A DNA stretch of 64,000 nucleotides, from the NCBI GenBank assembly GCA_015068455.1, contig SVKO01000002.1:1-64000 (forward strand), written 5' to 3'. The translations under genes and the position numbers were made by a program. This document shows, one piece after another, positions 1-10,995 of the stretch (position 1 is the stretch's first letter; every line of letters starts with the position of its first letter). The stretch comes from Oscillospiraceae bacterium (GTDB lineage: Bacteria; Bacillota; Clostridia; Oscillospirales; Oscillospiraceae). The notes beneath the pieces were generated by a model, which worked only from the letters and a program-made list of their open reading frames with translations, was not told the DNA's origin and did not search any database.

Positions 1-3000
1 AGGAAGGTCACGACATGGCCTCTGGTGCAGGCGTTGTCGGGGCCGAAGTGGGTATCGTCGGTGCCCTTGGTGATCTGGGGCTCTGCATAGAAGGCCCAGT
101 AGACGGGATCGAAGTAGAACTTGCCGGGATCCTTCACATCGTCGAACAGGAAGTCGTCGGACTTTTCCTCCAATGCTTCGATGGCGGCCTCGACCGCCTT
201 CTTGGCGTCGTCGACCTGCTGCTGGGTGGCCTTGTCGTCGGCCTGGACGGCCTTGGCGTCTTCGACGGCCTTCTCCAGCGCAGCCACGCTCTCGTCGGTG
301 TACTTGTCTTTTTCGATCTTTTCCGCGTCTGCGATGGCCTGATCCAGCGCATCCTTGTTGACCGCGGGCTTCTTCTCCAGGGCATTGACCGCGTCGGTCA
401 CCGCCTTGGCAGCAGCGTCGACCTGCTTCTGCGTCGCCTTTTCGTTGGCCTGAACCTTCTTGGCGTCGGCGATGGCCTTCTCCAGGGCGGCTACGGACGC
501 ATCGGTGTACTCGTCCTTGTTGACCTTCTCGGCGTCCTCGATGGCCTTGTTCAGCGCGGTCTTGTCCGCAGGCTGCTGGGGATCGCCGCTGCCCTTGGTG
601 TAGAGCTGAATCTTGGAGCAGTCGCTCTCGTCCATGAAGCTGAAGTCGCTTGCGCTGCTGCGGAAACCGTGACCGGGCACGTCGAAGCCCTCGGCACGGC
701 CATACAGGTGGAACGGGTAATCACCGCTGGAACCGTTATGCTCCCGCTCGGTGTTGATGTACAGGCAATAGGTTGCGTCCAGACCGTCATAGGCCTTGGC
801 GGACCAGGCGTTGTAGCGGGCGGTGGAATAGGGATTTGCATCCATGACCAGACCGGCCTCGCCCTGGTTCTGACCGCTCAGACGGTGGGCGTACTTGCCG
901 CTCAGATCCTGGAGGTAGTAGACCGGCATGCCGTCGGCAGCCGTCAGAGCTGCGGAAGCGTCGGCGAAGGTCCACTGCATGCTGTCCGTGACCGGGCTGG
1001 TGATGTACTCGCCGGCGATCTCGACCTCGGCGGAGCCAAGGGTCGTGTCGGTGCCGTAGTAGTTCGAGCCGGGGATGGAGACAGCGGCGTTCGTCATAGC
1101 GTACTTGCCGTCAGCTACGATCACGTAGGGCTTGCCGATCTCGATCTTGTCGGTCAGCACCCATTCGCCCTCGCCGGGATCTGCGCTCTTCTCTTTCAGG
1201 CCGGCAATGGCGGCATTCAGAGCAGCGGCGGCGGCGTCAACGGCGGACTGATCGGCGTCCTCGCCCACGGCCTTGGCGGCAGTCAGGGCTGCCTCCAGGG
1301 CGGCGACGGTCTCGTCGGTGTACTTATCCTTTTCAATGGCCTCGGCGTCTTCGATCGCCTTGTTGAGGGCGGCTCTGTCGGCGGGCTTCTCTTCCAGACC
1401 GGCAATGGCGGCATTCAGAGCAGCGGCGGCGGCGTCGACGGCGGCCTGGTCGGCGTCCTCGCCCACGGCCTTGGCGGCAGTCAGGGCTGCCTCCAGGGCG
1501 GCGACGGTCTCGTCGGTATACTTATCCTTTTCAATGGCCTCGGCGTCTTCGATCGCCTTATTGAGGGCGGTTCTGTCGGCGGGCTTGGCTTCCAGGCCGG
1601 CAATGGCGGCATTCAGAGCAGCGGCAGCAGCGTCGACGGCGGCCTGGTCGGCATCCTCAGCGGCGTTCACGGCCTTGGCGGCATCCAGCGCAGAGTCGAG
1701 GGCGGCGACGGATTCGGTGGTATACTTGTCCTTCTCAACAGCTTCGGCGGCCTCGATGGCAGCGGAAAGCGCGGTCTTGTCCGCCGGACCGGAGGATTCA
1801 GCCAGCGTGTACAGGCGGATCCTGCTGCCGTAGGTGTCGGAATCCCAGTTGGCGCGGGTGACGCCCGGGCAGTTGAAGCCTTCGGCGGAGCCGGTCATGG
1901 TGAAGGGATAGTCGTTGTCGCGGTAGGAGTTGACGTACATCGTGAAGGATGCTTCGTCGGAGACGGATTTGCGCGGAGGCTCCGCGCCCTGGTAGAAGGA
2001 CCAGGTGGCATACTGCTGGCTGCTGGGATTCATCTCGCCGAGACTCAGCGGTGCGGTGGAGGTGGAGCCGGAGCGGCGCAGAAGCTGACGGCCGTCCTGG
2101 GCGAAGATGAAGTACTGCGCGGCGCCGTCAACAGCGGCCTGCACACCCGTGGCCTCGTTGATGGTCCAGAGCATGTCGTCGGTGACCTCGGAGGTGATGG
2201 CGTTGCCCTCCACGGTGACGGCGGTGGAGCCCAGGGTGCCGCCGGCGGAGGAATAGCTGCCGTAATCCACGACAGTGGTATTCAGGGCGAACTGTTCATC
2301 GGCTACGATGACGTAAGTCTTGCCCGGCTCGATGCTGCTTGCCAGCACATACTTGCCGGCGGGCGGCACATCGGGCTTGGCCTCCAGGGCCTGCGTTGCC
2401 GCGATCAGGTCGGCGGTGGCCTTCTTGACGGCTTCCACGCCCTCGGCGTCATAGATGCGCACGTCCTTCAGGGCCTCGGCGGCCTCCAGGGCTGCCGCGT
2501 AGGGCGCCCAGGTCTCGGCGGTGTACTTGGATTCTTCGCTGAGGGCCGGACCGGCCTCGATGGCCTTGCCCATCTTGAAGCGGTTCGGGCAGCCGATCAG
2601 CGCGAAGAACGCGGGCTTTTCATTGTTGCTGCTGTCCCAGATCTGGCAGCCGGTGCCGCGGTTGAAGGTGTTGCCGTCGCTGGTGCCGTCGATGGCGATG
2701 GCGCCGACCTTGCCGAGATCGGCCTTTTCCAGCATGATGTCCACCAGGTCGGCGTAGTAGTCGGCCTGGGCGCGCATGGTCTCGGGATCGTTGGCGTTGA
2801 AGTCCGCCTTCCGGCGCACCGGGCCGTTGGAGACGTCGTAGGTGTTGCCGTTCTGCTGGCTGCGGCGGCTGTAGGAGCCGGAGCCGCCCTGATCCCATTC
2901 TTCGTCGCCTTCCACAACGCGGCGGGTCGGTTTTTCAGGATCAAACAGGGGGTTGACCTCGAAGTCGGTACGCACGTCGCCCTCGGAGAAGCTGACCTCG

Positions 3001-6000
3001 TCGGCCACCTTCAGGCCTTCTTCGATCTGATAGCGCAGCAGGTCGATGCCGGGGTAGGCGTAGGCCAGACGGGCCTGCATGCCGTAGCCGTCGATGTTGC
3101 CGGCCTCGTAGATGGGCTTGAGCACCTTGAGGGTGTTGGTCATCTTGGGCTCATAGAGCATGCTGGAGTTCATGTAGTCGTTGTAGTACAGCTTCCAGTG
3201 CACGCCCAGCTCCTTCTGCCACTTGCGGGCGGAAGCAAAGGCCTGGCGGATCCACTCGGATTCGTACTGCAGACGCTCCTCGGACAGCTCCGTCACGGGG
3301 TTGCCCTCGGCGTCCTTCATGCGGTAGATGGTGCCCCAGGCGCTGGACTGGTTGGATGCGTCGTCCAGGGTCGTCTCGCCCCAGGAGCTGCCGTTCCAGC
3401 CGTTGCGGACCATGCCGTTGTAATCGTCCAGGGCCTCGTTGACGATATCCCAGGAGAGGATGATGTCGTCCCAGGGCTGGTAGCGCTTGAACATGGCCTC
3501 GATGTAGCTGTCCAGACGGGCGTTCATGACCTCCTTGGAGGCCAGCGGCTTGCTGGTATCGAAGCCCTCATGATAGAAGGCCGGGGCCTGCTCGGAGCCG
3601 TGCCATGCGATGACGTGCTGGCGGTAGTACTTCTTCGGGCCCTCGGGATGCTGCTCGTTCCACTGCTGGATGCGGTTCAGGTCGCTCTGCAGGGGGTTGT
3701 TGCCGCCGAGCTTGACGATGCCGTCGGCTTCCTTGATCTTCGCCGCCTTCTCTTCATCGGTGAGAGTCTCATCGGCATTGATTTCGGCAACCGCCGCGTC
3801 ATAGGCGCTCTTGGATTCGTTGGCGCCGAAGTTGTAGGTCATCTTGCCGGAGTTGCCGGAGTAGGTGTTGTACTCATAGGTGACCTGGTCGCCGTTGGGG
3901 CTCTGGGTGCCGAAGTTGCCGAAGGGGAAGAAGTCGGCATATTCCTCGGCCAGGGAGTACATCTGGTTCCAGTCCTTGGTCCAGCTGGCCTTCAGGGTCA
4001 GGTCGCCGGTGATGGGAGTATTGAAATCGTAGCGGCTGATCTGGGTGCCGAACCAGGAGCTGGTCTCGGTGCCCCAGAAGGAGAACGCATAGCCGGTGCG
4101 CGCAGGGGCTTCGATGGCTTCGGCCTTCTGGCCCTCTTCCACCTGAACCACAACGGGATCGGGCGCGCCGGGATAGTTGAAGTCGAAGGTGACGTTGTAC
4201 TTGGGCAGGTTGGGGTTGCGCTCCAGGGCGGCAATGGCCGCATTCAGAGCCTCGGCGGCCGCGTCCAGCTCTTCCTGGGTGGTGGCGTTGGCCAGGGCGT
4301 CCTCAGCCGCCGCAAGGGCCTCGTCCATTCTGGCGAGGGAATCCTCGAGGTAATATCTGCGGACAACCGCCTTGGCTTCGCGGATGGCGGCGCGGATGGC
4401 CTTCTTGTCCAGCCGGACGGCGGACGGGTCGACCAGCTCATACAGGCGGATGGAGCTGCCGGCGGTCTGGATATTGCCGGAGGAGCTGGAGACACGGGCC
4501 ACGCTGAAGCCGCTCTCGGCGCCGGTCAGGGCGTAGCGGCTGCTGCCGTTGACATAGAGGGTGTAGCCGCCGTCCTCCGCCGCACGCTCGATCAGAGACC
4601 ACACGAAGTAGTTCGAGCTGCCGGCATTATATTCGGCGACGGACATCGGAGCGTTGCCGGAGCCGCGGCGCAGGCTGAGGCCCTCGGCGTTGGAGATGAG
4701 ATACAGATCCTGTCCATCCGAGGCGGGGCTGACGCCCTCGGCCGGATCGAAGGTCCAGACCATGTCGTCGGTGACCTCGCTCACGATCTTGTCGCCGTCG
4801 ACGGTGACGGACGTTGCGCCGATCTCGCCGTTGAGGGCATACTTGCTGTCGGCCACGATGACGTAGGAACCGCCTTCTTCAACTTCATCCGCAAGCATCC
4901 ATTCCGCAGAGGAGACGGGTTCGGTCTCGCCGCTGTAGAGCTCTTCGGAGAGCAAGCTGGAGAAGATGAAGTTGCTGATGTAGGCGTATTCGTCTCTCTG
5001 GTGGACCTTCTGGGTCAGGGTGTTGGCGAACAGGGCGGCATGCACCGTGTCGGTGTCGTAGCTGAAGCCCAGCACGCCGCCGTCCAGGAAGGCCTCGTAG
5101 GCGGCCTTGGCCCGCTCGGAGATGGCGGGGATGAAGCCCTCGGTGGGCGTCTTGCTGCCGTCAGCCTGGACAAGAGCAACGGCTCCCTCGGGGATGGCGG
5201 AGAAGTAGCCGAAGCCGTAGCCGTACATGACGTCGTCGCCGTCGGCAATATAGCTGGCGTTCACCAGGGTCTCGTTGGGATAGGTGACGTAGGCCAGGCA
5301 GTCCATGGCACCCGAGAGGGTGGTGCGGGTGAAGCCGGGCACGACGTTGGCGGCGTTGCGCATGGCGCCGGAGCTGTAGCCGATGTAGGGCGTGCCGGCC
5401 CGGACCGCGTTCAGGGCGTCGCCGCTGACGGCGGAGGCGCCGGCGACCACGTCCGCCTCCGAGACAGTCTCGGTGACGTCGAAGTTCATGAGCTCCATGG
5501 CGCAGCGGTCATAGTTCCAGCTGGCGTTGCCCACCTGGTTGGTGGCGATGCAGCCGGAGGCGGCGGTGGCGTTGGGCACGCCGGTGAGATAGACCACCGG
5601 GGCCTTGGAAATGACCTTGGCATCGATGCCCGCGCCGTACACGCCGGTGGCGGTGAGCAGATAGTCCTCCGCAACGGCCTTGTAATCGGCATACTTGCAG
5701 ATAAAGTCGCCTTTGTATTCGCCGTCGGTGATGAGGGCGACGGTCTTGCCGTCCTTCAGCAGGGCGTTGACTGCGGCGGTGGAGTCCTCGGAAGCGTTGG
5801 AGATGATGACGTCCGCGTCCTTCACACCTTCGAAGCTCGATGCGATCCCGTCGGCATAGCTGAGGGCCGCTTCATAATCCATATCTGCGCCGCAGGCGGC
5901 GAAGACGGTTTCGGCGCTCGCGGGCTCTGCCACCACGGCCATATCGAAGCCGCGGGTTTCGTTGAAGGAGGTGATGCCTTCGGAATAGAGGGTGGGCCAG

Positions 6001-8144
6001 CCCTGGATCAGGGTGCCGTCATACAGGGCGCCGTTGGCGACGGAACGCTTGGCCTGATACATGGAAACGATCATCGTTCCCGCGGGATAGGTCACGCCGT
6101 CATAGGTGAACTCTGCGGTGGTGAGGTTGACCAGTACGTCGTTGCGGGTCAGCCAGACCATCATATCCCGGGCGGCCTGAAGATTGGACTGGTTTGCGCT
6201 GTCCATGGGGATGATGTAGCACTCGGGGTAGAAGTTGCCGTTCTGGCCTTCGCCCTTGTATTCGGGACGGAAGATCTCCATCTCGGCGCCTTCGGTATCG
6301 AACTGGTCGCAGAACCACTGACCGACCAGCTCGAAGGCGTCGGAGTTGGCGTTCTTGACGCCGCGCTGGAAGATCTTGACCTGAGCCTTCAGATAGCCCA
6401 GCTTTTCTTCTTTGATGTAGGCGCTCTGGCCGATGCAGCCGTAGCGAACGGCCTGGGCGGTATCGTCGCTGTAGGCGGGCAGCTCGACGGTGTAGGCAAC
6501 GGAGCCGTGGAGCATGGCGAACTGCGGAGTATAGCTGGTGGACATGTCGTCCCAGGGATCGAACCACTTGGCCTGGGTCTTTTCCGCGTTGATGTAGGAC
6601 AGGTAGTCGCGCTGGGGGATGACATAGCTGTTGTAGCCGTCGTTGTTGGCGACCGCCGCGATGCCGAAGGCCTCGCCGCCGGTGACCAGATGCTCCGCCA
6701 GCAGGTCATACTCAAAGTTGGGCTCATGGGGCGGGTCGCAGGGCTCGCACTGGAAGTCCGTGACGCGGCCGTGGAACTCCGTGAAGGACACGGGGTTGTA
6801 GGTGCCGATGACGTGCTGCATATTGGCGGTCTCGGGGGTGGTCTGGAAGGAGTTGTCGCGGTTCAGGTCGTAGCCGTTGGAGGCGGTGCGGGTGTCATAG
6901 GTGCGTCCATCCACGTTCTCCTCCGGAACCAGGACGAAGAAGACGCCGCTCAGCAGATCACGGACGGTGATTTCCTTGTCCTCGCGGGTGTAGTACTTAT
7001 CCAGATCAACCTTGCCGGAGCGGCCGTTGCCGTCCTGAAGGTAGCCGAGATAGGTGGCGACATCCTTGATGAGGTCGGGCACGGCCACGCCGGTGGCGGT
7101 GCTGTCGCCGTAATAGCAGCGGCTGGGATCGTTCATCTCGGTTTCCAGCTGGGCCCGGCCCTCTTCGGTGAAGCCGGTGAGAATGTTGTAGTCGAATTTG
7201 CCGTCGATGCCGGCCGCTGCCAGCGCCTGGGCGAATTCGATCACGCCGTCGGTGGCGGCGATCTCATTGGGGTGGATGTTGGAATAGAGAATGGGCACGC
7301 GGATTTCGTCATATTCTCCGGCATCGATGGCCGCGAGCACGGCGTCGGGGTCGGCCTCGGCCTTTTCGGTGAGCTCGAGCCAGGCGTCCACGGACGCTTT
7401 GCTGTCGGAGATGATCATGTAGGGCATGTTGCGGCCCGCGCTGGACTGGCCCATGGAGAATTCCTCGGCATACAGGCCGTTGTCATTGGCGGTTTTCACA
7501 ATGTTCGTGATCTCGGTGTAGATCTCGGGCATCGTGTGGTAGTTGTCATAGGGCGCGATCTTGAGCTCCGCGGAGCCGAGCTTCTGCGCGTCGGTGGCAG
7601 CTTCCAGAGTGAACCAGCCGCACACGTCCAGATAGGCGCCGCCGTTGTTATGGGGCGCGGAATAATCCACGACGTTTCTGCTGTAGAAGTAGCACAGACT
7701 GTCGAAGTCGGCCACCAGGACGGTCTTTCCCTCCTGGGTCTGCGCTGTCAGAACGATGTTCTGGAACTGCGCGGAGCGATTCTGCGCCTGCCAGACCGAG
7801 GCGTCCATAATGGTTCCGCCGGGCTTGGCGTTGGGGTAGAGGGTGGAGTCCAGATAGGGGCGGTCAGGATTCCGGTTCAAGCTGAGGGAGATTGAGCCGG
7901 CGTCAATGGCCGCTTTGAGCTCCTCCTCGGTCATTCCCTCCACGGGGATGCGGATGCTGTGATGCTCATCTGCCGAGAGGGAGATGATATCCTCCACATC
8001 ATACAGCTGGCCGAGGCCTTCGTCTTCGTTCTGCGCGATCTCAGTCAGATCGACGGAGGCTGCAAAAACGCCGGCGGGCAGCAGGGAAAGCAGCAGTGCC
8101 GCGGCGATGAGCAGCGCAGCAAAACGAGTCGATGCATGTCTCAT
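1..8144 (-). CDS. Giant S-layer-anchored M14 carboxypeptidase-like / GH10 xylanase protein (C-terminus outside window)
   Basis: At least 2,714 residues are in the window. The ATG at 8144 follows AAAGGAGGA and opens a signal peptide of about 28 residues. Domains in order: M14 zinc carboxypeptidase-like (about 220-560; zinc ligands H291/E294 in HPNE and H458 in FHG, acid E554 in VELP); a GATase-like region (about 750-1070); an unnamed beta-rich module (1081-1240); FIVAR; an InlB-like B-repeat; GH10 xylanase (about 1385-1850; acid/base E1570 in WDIVNEAL, nucleophile E1721 in SFSEGD); FIVAR; beta module; three tandem FIVAR; beta module; two FIVAR; then the first SLH repeat, which runs off the window. 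It is probably secreted and held on the cell wall, where it cuts xylan. The substrate of the M14 domain is unknown. Having peptidase and xylanase catalytic sites in one chain is unusual. Domain limits are by eye. Confidence 0.9.
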   Translation of the reverse strand, partial: MRHASTRFAALLIAAALLLSLLPAGVFAASVDLTEIAQNEDEGLGQLYDVEDIISLSADEHHSIRIPVEGMTEEELKAAIDAGSISLSLNRNPDRPYLDSTLYPNAKPGGTIMDASVWQAQNRSAQFQNIVLTAQTQEGKTVLVADFDSLCYFYSRNVVDYSAPHNNGGAYLDVCGWFTLEAATDAQKLGSAELKIAPYDNYHTMPEIYTEITNIVKTANDNGLYAEEFSMGQSSAGRNMPYMIISDSKASVDAWLELTEKAEADPDAVLAAIDAGEYDEIRVPILYSNIHPNEIAATDGVIEFAQALAAAGIDGKFDYNILTGFTEEGRAQLETEMNDPSRCYYGDSTATGVAVPDLIKDVATYLGYLQDGNGRSGKVDLDKYYTREDKEITVRDLLSGVFFVLVPEENVDGRTYDTRTASNGYDLNRDNSFQTTPETANMQHVIGTYNPVSFTEFHGRVTDFQCEPCDPPHEPNFEYDLLAEHLVTGGEAFGIAAVANNDGYNSYVIPQRDYLSYINAEKTQAKWFDPWDDMSTSYTPQFAMLHGSVAYTVELPAYSDDTAQAVRYGCIGQSAYIKEEKLGYLKAQVKIFQRGVKNANSDAFELVGQWFCDQFDTEGAEMEIFRPEYKGEGQNGNFYPECYIIPMDSANQSNLQAARDMMVWLTRNDVLVNLTTAEFTYDGVTYPAGTMIVSMYQAKRSVANGALYDGTLIQGWPTLYSEGITSFNETRGFDMAVVAEPASAETVFAACGADMDYEAALSYADGIASSFEGVKDADVIISNASEDSTAAVNALLKDGKTVALITDGEYKGDFICKYADYKAVAEDYLLTATGVYGAGIDAKVISKAPVVYLTGVPNATAASGCIATNQVGNASWNYDRCAMELMNFDVTETVSEADVVAGASAVSGDALNAVRAGTPYIGYSSGAMRNAANVVPGFTRTTLSGAMDCLAYVTYPNETLVNASYIADGDDVMYGYGFGYFSAIPEGAVALVQADGSKTPTEGFIPAISERAKAAYEAFLDGGVLGFSYDTDTVHAALFANTLTQKVHQRDEYAYISNFIFSSLLSEELYSGETEPVSSAEWMLADEVEEGGSYVIVADSKYALNGEIGATSVTVDGDKIVSEVTDDMVWTFDPAEGVSPASDGQDLYLISNAEGLSLRRGSGNAPMSVAEYNAGSSNYFVWSLIERAAEDGGYTLYVNGSSRYALTGAESGFSVARVSSSSGNIQTAGSSIRLYELVDPSAVRLDKKAIRAAIREAKAVVRRYYLEDSLARMDEALAAAEDALANATTQEELDAAAEALNAAIAALERNPNLPKYNVTFDFNYPGAPDPVVVQVEEGQKAEAIEAPARTGYAFSFWGTETSSWFGTQISRYDFNTPITGDLTLKASWTKDWNQMYSLAEEYADFFPFGNFGTQSPNGDQVTYEYNTYSGNSGKMTYNFGANESKSAYDAAVAEINADETLTDEEKAAKIKEADGIVKLGGNNPLQSDLNRIQQWNEQHPEGPKKYYRQHVIAWHGSEQAPAFYHEGFDTSKPLASKEVMNARLDSYIEAMFKRYQPWDDIILSWDIVNEALDDYNGMVRNGWNGSSWGETTLDDASNQSSAWGTIYRMKDAEGNPVTELSEERLQYESEWIRQAFASARKWQKELGVHWKLYYNDYMNSSMLYEPKMTNTLKVLKPIYEAGNIDGYGMQARLAYAYPGIDLLRYQIEEGLKVADEVSFSEGDVRTDFEVNPLFDPEKPTRRVVEGDEEWDQGGSGSYSRRSQQNGNTYDVSNGPVRRKADFNANDPETMRAQADYYADLVDIMLEKADLGKVGAIAIDGTSDGNTFNRGTGCQIWDSSNNEKPAFFALIGCPNRFKMGKAIEAGPALSEESKYTAETWAPYAAALEAAEALKDVRIYDAEGVEAVKKATADLIAATQALEAKPDVPPAGKYVLASSIEPGKTYVIVADEQFALNTTVVDYGSYSSAGGTLGSTAVTVEGNAITSEVTDDMLWTINEATGVQAAVDGAAQYFIFAQDGRQLLRRSGSTSTAPLSLGEMNPSSQQYATWSFYQGAEPPRKSVSDEASFTMYVNSYRDNDYPFTMTGSAEGFNCPGVTRANWDSDTYGSRIRLYTLAESSGPADKTALSAAIEAAEAVEKDKYTTESVAALDSALDAAKAVNAAEDADQAAVDAAAAALNAAIAGLEAKPADRTALNKAIEDAEAIEKDKYTDETVAALEAALTAAKAVGEDADQAAVDAAAAALNAAIAGLEEKPADRAALNKAIEDAEAIEKDKYTDETVAALEAALTAAKAVGEDADQSAVDAAAAALNAAIAGLKEKSADPGEGEWVLTDKIEIGKPYVIVADGKYAMTNAAVSIPGSNYYGTDTTLGSAEVEIAGEYITSPVTDSMQWTFADASAALTAADGMPVYYLQDLSGKYAHRLSGQNQGEAGLVMDANPYSTARYNAWSAKAYDGLDATYCLYINTEREHNGSSGDYPFHLYGRAEGFDVPGHGFRSSASDFSFMDESDCSKIQLYTKGSGDPQQPADKTALNKAIEDAEKVNKDEYTDASVAALEKAIADAKKVQANEKATQKQVDAAAKAVTDAVNALEKKPAVNKDALDQAIADAEKIEKDKYTDESVAALEKAVEDAKAVQADDKATQQQVDDAKKAVEAAIEALEEKSDDFLFDDVKDPGKFYFDPVYWAFYAEPQITKGTDDTHFGPDNACTRGHVVTF
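1204..1797 (-). repeat. Three tandem 198-bp repeats encoding FIVAR domains
   Basis: Three near-identical units of 198 bp (66 codons) start near 1204, 1402 and 1600 inside the giant S-layer gene. The phrase aatggcggcattcagagc recurs at exact 198-bp steps. Each unit encodes a helical FIVAR domain of the type [17 protein letters not shown]. More diverged copies lie at about 140-570, 2395-2570 and 4215-4420. Recombination between copies could change the stalk length. Confidence 0.85.
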
Positions 8145-8212
8145 ATGTTTTCCTCCTTTTCGTGTTAGCGGCGAATATGAATGCATGTACAAACACTTCG
8201 ACGCTTAATGCC

Positions 8213-8241
8213 AGTGTATACTATATAATAAATAAAGTCAA
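8213..8241 (-). promoter_or_regulatory. Sigma-A promoter for the giant S-layer protein
   Basis: On the minus strand TTGACT (8241-8236) and TACACT (8218-8213) are separated by 17 bp, about 70 bp upstream of the start codon. The 8145-8456 gap is divergent: it also carries the reductase promoter, and the rest of it holds nothing else I recognise. Confidence 0.6.
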
Positions 8242-8379
8242 GCAAATGGCGTATAAATATACAATTGCTGCGCCGCCTGATTTTTGGGCTCTATGTACAA
8301 AAACCGGGTGTGCGACGAAAGATTTGCACAATCCGTCATGGATGATGCGGCGAACACAGACAAGAGGAGGATGAAATGC

Positions 8380-8408
8380 TTGACTTTTGCCGGGGGATTG
8401 CCCATAAT
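8380..8408 (+). promoter_or_regulatory. Sigma-A promoter for the aldo/keto reductase
   Basis: TTGACT (8380-8385) and CATAAT (8403-8408) have a 17-bp spacer, about 48 bp before the start codon. It is divergent from the S-layer gene promoter. Confidence 0.6.
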
Positions 8409-8456
8409 GAACCATAAGGATCGGTCAATCTGCGGCGTTTTTTACGGGAGGTAACT

Positions 8457-9584
8457 ATGATTTATCGTGACTATCAGGATCTGTCCCTGTCCGCCCTGGG
8501 GCTTGGCATGATGCGGTTGCCGGTACTGGACGGCGATGAAAACCGCATCGATGAAGCCGCCGCGCTGGAGATGGTGGATCTGGCCATGGCGCGGGGGATC
8601 AACTATTACGATACGGCCTGGGGCTACCACGGCGGCAATTCCGAGCTGATCGCGGGCAAGGCGCTGTCGCGTTATCCGCGGGAAAGCTATTATCTGGCCT
8701 CAAAATTCCCGGGCTACGATCTTTCCAATTTCGGAAAGACCGGGGAGATCTTTGAAAAACAGCTGGAAAAATGTCAGACGGACTATTTTGATTTTTATCT
8801 GTTCCACAACGTCTGCGAGATGAATATTGATGCATATCTCGATCCCGGCTACGGCACCTTCGATTATCTCATCGAGCAGAAGCGCAGCGGCCGCATCCGG
8901 CATCTGGGCTTCTCCTGTCACGGCGATCTGGACGTGCTGCGGCGTTTCCTCGACGCCTACGGCGAGCACATGGAATTCTGCCAGCTGCAGATCAACTGGT
9001 TCGACTGGGAATTCCAGAAGGCGAAGGAGAAGTATGAGCTCGTGGCGTCCAGGGGGATCCCCGTGTGGGTCATGGAGCCCCTGCGCGGCGGCAAGCTGGC
9101 CAGCCTCGGCGAGGATTTCCTGCCGCGCCTGCGGCAGCTGCGTCCGGACGAGAGCGCTGCGGGCTGGGCGTTCCGCTTCCTGCAGAGTCTGCCCGATGTG
9201 AAGATGATCCTCTCCGGCATGTCGAACATGCAGCAGCTTGAGGAGAATCTGGAGATTTTTGATTCGGACGCGCCCCTCAGCGAGGCAGAGACCGATGTCC
9301 TGCTGGGGATTGCCCGGGAGATGGCGGAAAGGACCGCGGTGCCCTGCACCGGCTGCCGCTACTGCACCTCCTACTGCCCCATGGAGCTGGATATTCCCAG
9401 GCTGCTGGAGCTGTACAATGAGCACGTCTTCACCGGCGGCGGCTTCCTGGCGCCCATGGCGCTGGGCGCCATGCCGGAGGACAAGCGGCCTTCGTCGTGC
9501 ATCGGCTGCGGCGCCTGCGCGGCGGTCTGCCCGCAGTCGATCGATATCCCCGGCGCCCTGGCGGATTTCTGCGAGCGGCTGTAA
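8457..9584 (+). CDS. Aldo/keto reductase with C-terminal 4Fe-4S ferredoxin domain
   Basis: 375 residues. The N-terminal two thirds form an AKR TIM barrel: NYYDTAWGYHGG carries the catalytic Asp and Tyr, and ASKFPG carries the catalytic Lys. The C-terminal part has two cysteine clusters, CTGCRYCTSYCP and CIGCGACAAVCP, expected to bind [4Fe-4S] clusters. This is the clostridial 'aldo/keto reductase, 4Fe-4S-binding' family. It probably reduces a carbonyl substrate with NAD(P)H or ferredoxin-linked electrons in the cytoplasm; the substrate is unknown. The ATG follows GGGAGG by 5 bases. It has its own promoter and a terminator just downstream, so it is probably monocistronic. Confidence 0.92.
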   Translation: MIYRDYQDLSLSALGLGMMRLPVLDGDENRIDEAAALEMVDLAMARGINYYDTAWGYHGGNSELIAGKALSRYPRESYYLASKFPGYDLSNFGKTGEIFEKQLEKCQTDYFDFYLFHNVCEMNIDAYLDPGYGTFDYLIEQKRSGRIRHLGFSCHGDLDVLRRFLDAYGEHMEFCQLQINWFDWEFQKAKEKYELVASRGIPVWVMEPLRGGKLASLGEDFLPRLRQLRPDESAAGWAFRFLQSLPDVKMILSGMSNMQQLEENLEIFDSDAPLSEAETDVLLGIAREMAERTAVPCTGCRYCTSYCPMELDIPRLLELYNEHVFTGGGFLAPMALGAMPEDKRPSSCIGCGACAAVCPQSIDIPGALADFCERL

Positions 9585-9593
9585 TTGAACCAT

Positions 9594-9627
9594 AAAAAAA
9601 GAACCGGCCGGGGCCGGTTCTTTTTTT
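9594..9627. terminator. Bidirectional rho-independent terminator
   Basis: The stem gaaccggcc/ggccggttc has a 2-base centre and is flanked by A7 on the left and T7 on the right. It serves both the reductase (plus) and the dus-sigma-anti-sigma operon (minus). Confidence 0.9.
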
Positions 9628-9634
9628 ATGATAT

Positions 9635-10387
9635 TCATTGCTCGACAACGATCAGATAAGCGGGATGATCCTCCTCCGGCAAATAGCCCTCGGGCTCGAA
9701 GACCTGCAGATCGTCGAAGCGCAAGGCCAATGCGTCCAGAGACTTCTGGGTGACTTCATAGCGCGTTCCGCCGTCCAGGGGCAGGGAAGGGGCGCCGTCG
9801 AGCTCCGGCAATTCCGCGGGATCGGCATAGAGCAGACCCACGGGGCGGTTTTCCGCCCGGGCCAGAGCGGCGCAGTCGACGTTGGCAGGCATACGGTTCA
9901 GCTGCGTACCGGCGGCATACATCGCTTCGGGTTCAGCCGCGGCGGGCGTATCCGTCTCGGCGGCAGCCGCGGGCTCCTCGGCGGCAAATTCCGCCGGCTC
10001 GGCGTCCGCCGACTTCACGGCGGCGTCGTTGAGCATCGCCCGGCCGGCGCCGAGCTGGGGGAGCTTTCCGCTGCCGACGGCCAAAAGGAAGATGGCGGCC
10101 ACGGCGGCGACGGCGGTGCCGAAGCCGAAGGAGAATCTGCGCGGCTTTTTCGGCGCGGCAGTACGCGGCTCGGCCTGCACGGCGCGCATCACATTTGCAG
10201 TAAAATTCGCGGGCGGCGCCTGCGTAAGACCGGCGATCCCCGCGTCGATTTTTTCATATTCCGTCAGAATGCGGCGGCAATCCGGGCACTCGGCCAGGTG
10301 CGCCTGCAGCAGGGCTTCTTCCTCGGCCGTGTTGCAGCCGTCCAGATGTCCGCTCAGCAAAAGCAGCATTTTTTCATTTTTGCACAT
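9635..10387 (-). CDS. Membrane-bound zinc-finger anti-sigma factor
   Basis: 250 residues. The N-terminal cytoplasmic part has the zinc anti-sigma pattern HLAECPDC (H-x3-C-x2-C). A single transmembrane helix lies near residues 90-110 (FGTAVAAVAAIFLLAVG), followed by an Ala/Glu/Pro-rich extracytoplasmic region and a C-terminal domain of unknown fold. The family binds and inactivates its cognate ECF sigma factor until a surface signal is sensed. The ATG at 10387 has GAAAGGAGGG 8 bases upstream and overlaps the end of the sigma gene by 14 bp, so the two are translationally coupled. A longer reading to 10549 would run through the sigma gene and has no ribosome site. Confidence 0.88.
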   Translation of the reverse strand: MCKNEKMLLLLSGHLDGCNTAEEEALLQAHLAECPDCRRILTEYEKIDAGIAGLTQAPPANFTANVMRAVQAEPRTAAPKKPRRFSFGFGTAVAAVAAIFLLAVGSGKLPQLGAGRAMLNDAAVKSADAEPAEFAAEEPAAAAETDTPAAAEPEAMYAAGTQLNRMPANVDCAALARAENRPVGLLYADPAELPELDGAPSLPLDGGTRYEVTQKSLDALALRFDDLQVFEPEGYLPEEDHPAYLIVVEQ

Positions 10388-10991
10388 CCAACCGCCCTCC
10401 TTTCTGACAGTTAGACGCGCTTGCACCGGAAAAGTTCCCATTTGCGGCCATTTTTTTTCGCAGCTGCTCTCTTGCCCGGGAGAGGCGGGATTTGACCGTG
10501 CCTTCGGCAACGCCCAGGATCTGGCTGATCTGCTGGTAGCTGCAGCCATTGACGATGCGCAGGGTCAGCACCTGGCGGAATTCCGGGTCCAGGGCGGCGA
10601 AGGCCTTCGACAGGGCCTCGCGCTCCTCGGCGGCGATCATCTGCTGCTCGGGCAGGGGATCGGAATCGGGCAGATCCCACTGGCTGTCCTCGTCGTCGCG
10701 CAGCATGGTCAGCGAGACCGCCTTGCGCCGCTTCTGGGCGCGCAGGAAGTCGATGCAGATGTTGGAGGTCAGCCGGTAAAGCCAGGTGGAGAACTGGGAA
10801 GTGAACTGGAACGAGTCCAGGCCGCGCCATGCCCGCACAAAGGCGTCCTGGGCAAGATCCTGGGCGTCGGCTTCGTTGTTTACCATGCGCAGGGCCAGAT
10901 GATAGACCTGCTGCTGGTAGCGCTCCACCAGCGTTTCGAATGCAGCCGTATCGCCGGCGGCTGCCTGCTGAACCAATCGCTTGTCGTCCAA
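10374..10991 (-). CDS. ECF sigma factor (SigW-like)
   Basis: 205 residues. Sigma region 2 (AAFETLVERYQQQVYHLA...DLAQDAFVRAW) is at residues 17-60. Region 4, with the helix-turn-helix YQQISQILGVAEGTVKSRL, is at about 150-185. It directs RNA polymerase to a stress or envelope regulon and is presumably held by the overlapping anti-sigma gene. The start is TTG at 10991 after GAGGTG. Its stop codon lies inside the anti-sigma start region. The dus gene ends 4 bp upstream, so the three genes form one operon. Confidence 0.92.
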   Translation of the reverse strand: MDDKRLVQQAAAGDTAAFETLVERYQQQVYHLALRMVNNEADAQDLAQDAFVRAWRGLDSFQFTSQFSTWLYRLTSNICIDFLRAQKRRKAVSLTMLRDDEDSQWDLPDSDPLPEQQMIAAEEREALSKAFAALDPEFRQVLTLRIVNGCSYQQISQILGVAEGTVKSRLSRAREQLRKKMAANGNFSGASASNCQKGGRLDVQK

Positions 10992-10995
10992 TTTG

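Noticed and set aside
1204..1797. The regular repeats as a CRISPR array
   Set aside because: Units are 198 bp, fully coding and without unique spacers.
15..7895. A 2,626-codon open frame on the plus strand
   Set aside because: It is the mirror of the GC-rich S-layer gene on the minus strand; the product is a Gly/Val/Leu-rich string without domains, and the minus frame has signal peptide, catalytic motifs and ribosome site.
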